Shown here piece after piece: positions 58,765 through 64,000 of a DNA stretch of 64,000 bases. The notes beneath the pieces are model-generated. The model was not told the origin of the DNA. It made no database searches and saw only the letters and a list, made by a program, of their open reading frames with translations. The stretch is taken from NCBI GenBank assembly GCA_050123375.1, contig JASFHF010000004.1, positions 9,524 through 73,523 on the forward strand, in the 5' to 3' direction. The position numbers and the translations under genes are program-made. Source of the stretch: JASFHF01 sp050123375 (lineage in GTDB: Bacteria; Pseudomonadota; Gammaproteobacteria; UBA12402). Within the stretch, counting starts at the first letter, position 1. Every line of letters begins with the position of its first letter.

Positions 58765-59186
58765 GTATTAGCTTCATCATCTTGCATTTCTAAAAATTCT
58801 GTGTCAAAGGAATCTGGCAGAAGTTCTGCAATGGTTCTAATTTTGCAGTCACCAGTACGATTGAACATATAAACTTTCATATCTGGATCAGCTAATTCTC
58901 CCATTACTTGTCGGCACCCACCGCAAGGTGCAATAATTTTGTCGCAATTTGCCACGATTACTATTGCTTTAATTTTTTTAGCGCCGCTAGCTACCATGGT
59001 GCCGATGGCATTACGTTCAGCACAGATTGTCAATCCATAACATACATTTTCAACGTTGCAGCCGCTATAATAGTTGCCATCACTTCCTAGTATACATGCT
59101 CCAACATAAAAATTTGAATAAACTGCGTAAGCATTTTTCATGGCTTTTAAAGCTTTATCGCGCATTTGGTGTGTGTTGATGTCCAT
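58761..59186 (-). CDS. cdd: Cytidine deaminase
   Basis: 141 aa zinc enzyme turning cytidine into uridine. Zinc and catalytic motifs: C-A-E-R-N (Cys and Glu) and C-G-G-C-R-Q. Small tetrameric type. It meets the MFS gene tail-to-tail with a 4-bp overlap. Confidence 0.95.
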   Translation of the reverse strand: MDINTHQMRDKALKAMKNAYAVYSNFYVGACILGSDGNYYSGCNVENVCYGLTICAERNAIGTMVASGAKKIKAIVIVANCDKIIAPCGGCRQVMGELADPDMKVYMFNRTGDCKIRTIAELLPDSFDTEFLEMQDDEANT

Positions 59187-59270
59187 GTTAGATTCCTCTT
59201 TTTTGATTAATGCATTTATTGGAATAAATCCAGGATAATTTTTATTAAAAAATAGTTATAAATATGATGA

Positions 59271-59702
59271 TTATTTGTAAAGATGTTCATATATATGTTG
59301 TGCAATTTCATCAGGTTTGCATTTAGTATAATCTTTTGGGATATGTACAAATTCGGTTACATGTTTATCCAAATGTTTTTGCATGCGGCCATAAAATTTT
59401 GGTGGAGCAATGATAATTAATTTTTCATAATTATTATGCATACGATTTAGGTTAAGTTCTTCACATAATTGAATTGCAAAATATTCTGCTTGAGTCTCTT
59501 TTGGATTGCTTTTTTCATAAGCGCTGCGAGCGCTATGATTGGTTTGATAATGTCCTGGTCGATCTGAAATTAAATCCAAGCCTTTTCCGCGGCTTTTTGG
59601 ATGGTCTAATGTTTTGATTTTAGTTAGATTTTTATCACGGATGTTTTCAGCTTCATATACATGCGCTTCACTAGCATTTGCTACCAGTATGCATATAGAC
59701 AT
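59271..59702 (-). CDS. Host-attachment-family protein (baeRF-like)
   Basis: 143 aa. WILVANASEAHVYEAEN-type start (here CILVANASEAHVYEAEN), a SRGKGLDLISDRPGHYQ stretch, and LIIIAPPKFYGRMQKHL match the host attachment protein family, which shares a fold with archaeal/eukaryotic release factor 1 domains. The name comes from Agrobacterium work; the molecular role is unknown. Confidence 0.8.
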   Translation of the reverse strand: MSICILVANASEAHVYEAENIRDKNLTKIKTLDHPKSRGKGLDLISDRPGHYQTNHSARSAYEKSNPKETQAEYFAIQLCEELNLNRMHNNYEKLIIIAPPKFYGRMQKHLDKHVTEFVHIPKDYTKCKPDEIAQHIYEHLYK

Positions 59703-59866
59703 ACAATGTTCTCCATTTTCACTATAACTCAGGGTATTTAAATTACCTTCTACGTAACACCGTTTATTATAAAATGGTGTATTCCAAATATCTACACGTT
59801 TTTATGGGTTTTACAAAAATATGGTTGAAAATATGGTAAGTGTGAAGTAAATTTGTACATTAGTTA

Positions 59867-59937
59867 TGAGGTGTGGTGTAATGGCAGCACTCTTGACTCT
59901 GACTCAAGCAATCCTGGTTCGAGTCCAGGCACCTCAG
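59867..59937 (+). tRNA. tRNA-Gln (anticodon CTG)
   Basis: Cloverleaf read by hand: acceptor TGAGGTG/CACCTCA (7 bp, U1-A72 as in tRNA-Gln), D stem GTG/CAC, anticodon stem CTTGA/TCAAG with loop CTCTGAC, T arm CCTGG-TTCGAGT-CCAGG, discriminator G. The 3' CCA is not encoded (ATT follows). Anticodon CTG reads CAG. Confidence 0.93.
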
Positions 59938-60042
59938 ATTATACCCATTGCGATCGGGTTTCCGGATTATTGTAAGATCTTACCTACATTAAAATAAGGC
60001 CAAAATTCCGTGCCATAAATACATAATTATCTTATACTTTTT

Positions 60043-60072
60043 TTGGCAAGTAAATTACAAGTTTTGTATTTT
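60043..60072 (+). promoter_or_regulatory. Putative csrA promoter
   Basis: TTGGCA (60043-60048) followed at 16-18 bp by TGTATTTT (60065-60072). The csrA ribosome site GGAGAGGG lies 23 bp further down. Confidence 0.4.
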
Positions 60073-60109
60073 ATGCAAAGTTTATTCAAATATAGGAGAG
60101 GGTTTGGCC

Positions 60110-60301
60110 ATGTTAATTCTAACTAGAAGAATTGGTGAATCTATTATGATTGGGGACAATATCGAAATTATTGTTTCCAATATTAAAGGAAGACAGGCAC
60201 AGGTGAGTATTACCGCGCCTGACGAAGTCAAAGTTTACCGTAAAGAAATTTATAATAAAGTTCAAAAGCAGCAAGTAGCAAAGAATAGCGCAGAAGTTTA
60301 G
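60110..60301 (+). CDS. csrA: Carbon storage regulator CsrA
   Basis: About 63 aa. MLILTRRIGESIMIGDNIEI is the invariant CsrA start, and the C-terminal part A-P-D-E-V-K-V-Y-R-K-E-I-Y holds the RNA-binding Arg. CsrA binds GGA motifs in mRNA leaders and, in Legionella and Coxiella, controls the switch between replicative and transmissive phases. Start ATG 60110 follows GGAGAGGG; TTG 60104 is rejected. Confidence 0.96.
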   Translation: MLILTRRIGESIMIGDNIEIIVSNIKGRQAQVSITAPDEVKVYRKEIYNKVQKQQVAKNSAEV

Positions 60302-60422
60302 GTAGATTAGTTATCAGCAGGGCTATGAGAAAATTGCAATTCTGCATTTTTTTTACGTAAATCCTGACGGAATTTCGTTTATTTTAGTTCTATAACTTCA
60401 GCTTATATATGGAGAGAGCAGC

Positions 60423-60698
60423 GTGAAAAGAATGTTATTGAATCTGATTTCAACTAAGCTTAAATTTCATTTATGTAAGCTTTCTAAAAGAGAAAGTGAA
60501 TGTGTTTGTTGTATTTTGCGTGGTATGACAACTAGGCAAATGGCAAACATGATGGATTTATCTCCGAGAACAGTAGAAGGGTATTTATTGAATATCAAAA
60601 ACAAATTAGATTGCAAGGATCGTTATGAAATTATCAGCAAAGTATTGGGGAATGATTTTCCATGGGAAGAACTTTTTCTATTGCCGTCAGCAGAATAG
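60423..60698 (+). CDS. Orphan LuxR-type helix-turn-helix regulator
   Basis: 91 aa from GTG 60423 after GGAGAGAG; ATG 60432 is possible. LSKRESECVCCILRGMTTRQMANMMDLSPRTVEGYLLNIKNKL is a full LuxR (GerE) DNA-binding domain. There is no receiver or ligand domain, as for several stand-alone Legionellales regulators. It follows csrA by 121 bp on the same strand, so the two may act in the same life-cycle control. Confidence 0.88.
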   Translation: MKRMLLNLISTKLKFHLCKLSKRESECVCCILRGMTTRQMANMMDLSPRTVEGYLLNIKNKLDCKDRYEIISKVLGNDFPWEELFLLPSAE

Positions 60699-60753
60699 AA
60701 AATACTAATATACATTTCGCATCTTCAAAGGAGAACGGAATATAAGTCCAGAA

Positions 60754-62157
60754 TTAAAAATAAAAATGTTTGATAGAATGCTGCGCATCATAAACTTCAG
60801 ACAGATCTTCGGTAAATGGTGGTAAAGTTTCGGTCTGAAGTAATTTCTTACGAATGAGATTAATGTCATATGCTGGTTCGCAGTTGGTTTCTTTAATGAA
60901 TATTATACTCATAAGAGCGGCAATTAAAAAGCATACTGGTAATGCTATGAAAGCAATATGATAGTCGTGTACTTGATAGGCTCTTACGCCGTTAATAGTC
61001 ATACCATGAAAATTCATATCAAGCAGTTTACCAATAAATGGCTGCAATATGACTCCGCTTAATACGACAGCCATATTATTAAAGCCATTAGCTGTGCCAG
61101 TAGTATCAATGGGATTGTTGTCTTTTACTACACCAAAAGTTAATGTTTGAGCTGAAAGGGCCAGACCGATGCCGAATAATAAAATAAATAACAAAAGTTT
61201 TGGTATATGTGGAATATAGATTGCGCCGGACATGCAAATTAAACCGAGCAATGCAGTAATAATTAAAGGTAGCCGACGCTTTTTAATTTTGTCTGATATC
61301 CAACCGATTAATGGAGAGCCAATCCCAATACCAATCCAGATAATAGCAATTGCATTAGCCGCGTAAAAAGTACTTACATGTAAGCTGGTTTTGAGGAACG
61401 GAATCCCCCATAAAGCAGCGAAAGCCAGAGTTGTACCCCAAATGCAGAAGGCATATAATGCGATATACCAAGTTTGTGGGTTATTTAGCACTATATACAT
61501 GGATTGCAGCATGTTAAATTCTGAGTGCTCAGTAATGTTTTCTTGTCTGGCGCCAGCTGGTTGATTGCGTACTACCAGAAAGGTGATGCATGCGATTGCA
61601 ATACCAAGGCAACCCGTTGACACAGCAATAACACGCCAATGATGATGTTCCAGTAGACTGGCAAGCATGGATCCACCGCTAATTGCACCTATGGAAGCGG
61701 TGAGTTGTAGTACACCAACTAACATGGCAAGCATCGCTGGCGGAAACCACCTTAGAATTAAGTAGATAACCCCAACAAAGGAAAAAGCCGCGCTTGCGCC
61801 TTCCAGGCATCTGCCTAGGATAGCTATGCTAACATAATGGGTTAGGCCAAACATTATGGTTCCTATTCCGCAGATAAGTGTTGCTAATGATAATGTGGTG
61901 CGTGAGCCAAAGCGATCAATTAGTAAGCCCGCCGGAATTTGAGCTGAAGTATACAGCCAGTAAAAACTGCTGGAGAATATTCCAAAAGTTGTGGTGCTAA
62001 TAGCGAAGTCGTGGATCAGATTATGGGAAATAGCACTTGGCATTACTTGAACAGCAAAGGAATAACAATAAAACAGACTGCTGATAATAAAAATCAGTAG
62101 CCCTATTATTAGCATTTTTTTATCAAGGGCATCTTTAGCTGTGGCTAAATCAGTCAT
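60754..62157 (-). CDS. MFS transporter, Legionella/Coxiella type, paralog
   Basis: 467 aa, 12 membrane segments. YSFAVQVMPSAISHNLIHDF, SAQIPAGLLIDRFGSR and RCLEGASAAFSFVGVIYLIL are shared with the gene at 57526. Members of this family carry amino acids, nucleosides or siderophores in Legionella. Its N-terminal and C-terminal extensions are cytoplasmic. Substrate unknown. Confidence 0.85.
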   Translation of the reverse strand: MTDLATAKDALDKKMLIIGLLIFIISSLFYCYSFAVQVMPSAISHNLIHDFAISTTTFGIFSSSFYWLYTSAQIPAGLLIDRFGSRTTLSLATLICGIGTIMFGLTHYVSIAILGRCLEGASAAFSFVGVIYLILRWFPPAMLAMLVGVLQLTASIGAISGGSMLASLLEHHHWRVIAVSTGCLGIAIACITFLVVRNQPAGARQENITEHSEFNMLQSMYIVLNNPQTWYIALYAFCIWGTTLAFAALWGIPFLKTSLHVSTFYAANAIAIIWIGIGIGSPLIGWISDKIKKRRLPLIITALLGLICMSGAIYIPHIPKLLLFILLFGIGLALSAQTLTFGVVKDNNPIDTTGTANGFNNMAVVLSGVILQPFIGKLLDMNFHGMTINGVRAYQVHDYHIAFIALPVCFLIAALMSIIFIKETNCEPAYDINLIRKKLLQTETLPPFTEDLSEVYDAQHSIKHFYF

Positions 62158-62695
62158 TTAGTGTCTCCCCCTAAATGTTGATTATATTTTGCATTCTATT
62201 TTAATTTTCTCATATTTTTGTAAACTACGCTATTGTATCGAATACGGATATTTTAAGAAAATGCCAAAATTATAAACCTATTTATATGGGTTGTCTAATA
62301 ATTATGGCGAAATCCATGTATTTATGGCTTAGAAATATATAAGAAATATGCCATAGCGCATTTTTTATAGGTATGCTCTTTTGGTGGCCATCCATGGCCT
62401 GCCTAGCCACTAAAGGTGTCATGAAAGGTGTCAGACACCGCAATGCGGTGTCTGACACCTTTTACAAAATCCGGCATCCTGAGGTAAGATCGGTATAGTC
62501 GTAGATGATTTTCAGCAAAGTGCAGAATGATTGATAAGTGAGTTTTAGACAATGAATTGGATAATCTAACAAATATATATGTTTTTTTTGATTTGCGCAA
62601 TATATTTTTTTTTATTATTTTTTGTAAAAAATATTTTTGTTGAAACATATAAGAGTATAATGCAGACACTATTAACTTTAATAAGGAGAATCAAT
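62158..62695. other. Divergent gap between the MFS gene and ald
   Basis: 538 bp, very AT-rich, no supported gene. It holds a perfect palindrome (62424-62462), a small inverted repeat GGCCA-N4-TGGCC (62386-62399), and a TATAAT -10 candidate for ald at 62656-62661. The -35 partner is weak (TTGAAA at 62640 is too close). An 88-codon frame on the minus strand reads through the palindrome and is rejected. Confidence 0.65.
62424..62463. repeat. Palindrome N, terminator-like, 19-bp perfect arms
   Basis: AAAGGTGTCAGACACCGCA pairs exactly with TGCGGTGTCTGACACCTTT around one base; a T-run follows. A partial copy AAAGGTGTCATG precedes it at 62412. The left arm itself has a nested GGTGTC-A-GACACC palindrome. 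No gene ends nearby, so it is more a repeat than a terminator. Confidence 0.85.
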
Positions 62696-63808
62696 ATGTT
62701 AATTGGAGTACCAAAAGAAATAAAAAACAATGAGTTTCGTGTGGGTTTGGTTCCTAGCAGTGTACATGAGCTTATTCTTAATGGCCATAAAGTTATTGTG
62801 CAAAAAGATGCTGGCTCTGGTGTTGGTTTGAGTGATACTGATTATCTTGCTGTTGGTGCAGAGATTGTTGATACAGCAGAAGAAATTTTTGCACGTGCAG
62901 ATATGATTGTAAAAGTTAAAGAACCGCAGCCGAACGAATGTAAAATGTTGCGAGAAGGGCAATTATTATTTACTTATTTGCATTTAGCTCCGGATTTAAG
63001 GCAAACAGATTTGTTGATGGAATCTGGTTGTACAGCGGTTGCATATGAAACTGTTACTGATGTATGTGGTGGGCTTCCGTTGCTGGCGCCAATGAGTGAA
63101 GTTGCCGGTAGACTTTCGATTCAGGCTGGTGCGCATTGTCTTGAAAAAGCATCAGGCGGTCGTGGAATATTGTTAGGTGGTGTTCCAGGAGTAGGTTCGG
63201 CGAAAGTGGTGGTGATTGGCGGAGGTGTGGTTGGTACTAATGCAATTCGTATGGCCATGGGTTTGGAAGCAAACGTTACCGTGCTTGATAAATCATTACC
63301 GCGCTTAAGAGAATTAGATTTAGAATTTGGTTCACGATTAAATACAATTTATGCAACCAGAGATGCGCTTGAAAGATATGTTTTAGATGCTGATTTAATT
63401 GTTGGTGCAGTGTTAGTTCCAGGTGCCGCGGCTCCTAAATTAATTACTAAAAGCATGTTAAAAAATATGAAAGACGGTGCAGTTATGGTTGATGTATCAA
63501 TCGATCAGGGCGGATGTTTTGAAACCAGTCATCCAACTACACATGAAAATCCAACTTATGTGATTGATGGAGTTGTGCATTATTGCGTGGCAAATATGCC
63601 GGGTGCAGTACCGCGTACTTCTACTTTTGCTTTAAACAATGCAACTTTACCATTTACAATTGCATTAGCAAATAAAGGAATTGATGCGCTATTACAGGAT
63701 AAACATTTAATGAATGGATTGAATGTTCATTGTGGTAAAGTAACTTGCGAGGCGGTAGCAATTGCATTAGATAAAAATTATGTGCCGGCAGATAATGTGA
63801 TTCAGTAA
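62696..63808 (+). CDS. ald: Alanine dehydrogenase
   Basis: 370 aa. It converts alanine to pyruvate and ammonia with NAD+. MLIGVPKEIKNNEFRVGLVPS, the catalytic Lys in DMIVKVKEPQ, VVIGGGVVGTNAIRMAMG (NAD) and VDVSIDQGGCFETSHPTTHENP are all present. Start 62696 follows AAGGAG; the longer frame from 62579 is rejected. Use of amino acids as carbon source would fit an intracellular diet. Confidence 0.96.
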   Translation: MLIGVPKEIKNNEFRVGLVPSSVHELILNGHKVIVQKDAGSGVGLSDTDYLAVGAEIVDTAEEIFARADMIVKVKEPQPNECKMLREGQLLFTYLHLAPDLRQTDLLMESGCTAVAYETVTDVCGGLPLLAPMSEVAGRLSIQAGAHCLEKASGGRGILLGGVPGVGSAKVVVIGGGVVGTNAIRMAMGLEANVTVLDKSLPRLRELDLEFGSRLNTIYATRDALERYVLDADLIVGAVLVPGAAAPKLITKSMLKNMKDGAVMVDVSIDQGGCFETSHPTTHENPTYVIDGVVHYCVANMPGAVPRTSTFALNNATLPFTIALANKGIDALLQDKHLMNGLNVHCGKVTCEAVAIALDKNYVPADNVIQ

Positions 63809-63854
63809 CTCGACCATTTTTTTCTATATCTTGGTTCTTAAATAGCATCTCAAG

Positions 63855-63921
63855 AGGACGTGAGCTTCACATGATTACAAGGCAACAAACATGGCCTTGT
63901 AATTATGTGAAAACTCATCCT
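63855..63921. repeat. Palindromic repeat I, after ald
   Basis: Arms AGGACGTGAGCTTCACATGA / AATTATGTGAAAACTCATCCT with ATTACAAGG/CCTTGTAAT. Several positions are G-T pairs, so it would pair well as RNA but less well as DNA. The loop has CAACAAACATGG. Confidence 0.88.
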
Positions 63922-63940
63922 GAGTTACCCAACCTTTTTG

Positions 63941-64000
63941 TCTATATCTTAGTTCTTAAATAGCATCTCAGGGGGACGGAGCTTTACATATTACAAGGCA
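63941..64000. repeat. Palindromic repeat J, left part only (cut by window end), with duplicated flank
   Basis: The 38 bp before and into the element (63941-63978) repeat 63823-63860 with four differences, 118 bp apart. The element itself begins at GGGGGACGGAGCTTTACATA and continues past the window. Confidence 0.85.

Noticed and set aside
62403..62669. 88-codon ORF on the minus strand
   Set aside because: It runs through palindrome N, has no ribosome site and shows no recognisable composition of a real protein.

Overview
The window looks like the chromosome of an AT-rich gammaproteobacterium of the Legionella/Coxiella type (Legionellales). The evidence is an E. coli-like gene order (lpoA-yraN-diaA-dolP, a dcw cluster, rsfS-rlmH, gpmI-envC-ctpA), proteins of eukaryotic style (a U-box protein, a repeat protein with a papain-like protease domain), a small CsrA and LuxR-type regulator pair, and one promoter with a perfect match to the PmrA box that controls Dot/Icm effectors in Legionella and Coxiella. 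The assignment is an inference; there is no rRNA in the window. Effector-like genes lie beside core genes.

Layout. 1-1303: 3' part of a U-box protein gene. 1386-4153: copper ATPase and a StbDE/RelBE-type toxin-antitoxin pair. 4189-15630: a single + strand hydrogenase operon: promoter with a palindrome, six Ech-type membrane [NiFe]-hydrogenase genes, hypA, hypB, four genes of a group 3b NAD(P)-linked sulfhydrogenase, its maturation protease, a UreH/NiCoT-like nickel transporter, then a terminator. 15655-17765: a GC-rich non-coding island and the repeat/protease gene. 18091-19433: a Panacea (SocA-like) toxin-antitoxin module lodged in the 3' end of gshA, flanked by 39-bp direct repeats. 19388-25108: gshA, ctpA, envC, gpmI. 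25248-37329: a MATE exporter and a rearranged dcw cluster (mraZ, rsmH, ftsL, ftsI, murE, mraY, murD, ftsW) carrying an inserted hipA-hipB pair and lacking murF and murG. 37404-43642: rnhB, a GnnB/GnnA-like pair with lpxB, a POT transporter, rsfS and rlmH. 43820-49355: comF, a PmrA-box gene broken by a frameshift, nusB, glyA, a GT-C-like membrane protein. 49478-56527: lpoA-yraN-diaA-dolP and two paralogous GT-C-like membrane proteins. 56715-64000: a small membrane protein, two related MFS transporters, cytidine deaminase, a host-attachment-family protein, tRNA-Gln(CTG), csrA, a LuxR-type regulator and alanine dehydrogenase.

A family of 60-70 bp near-perfect palindromes is scattered through the intergenic gaps. 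About ten copies share the core CTT(T/C)AC..ATTACA and a GGGAC or GGGTC clamp, and most lie between co-directional genes inside operons. Arm sequences differ between copies, yet pairing is kept. Other palindromes of different sequence are also present (37350, 43660, 54796, 62424).

How it works together: the hydrogenase operon encodes a ferredoxin-linked, ion-translocating H2 enzyme and a soluble NAD(P)H-linked H2 enzyme with nickel uptake and insertion, which points to fermentative or redox-balancing H2 metabolism in low oxygen. HypC, D, E and F are not in the window and must be elsewhere if the enzymes are active.
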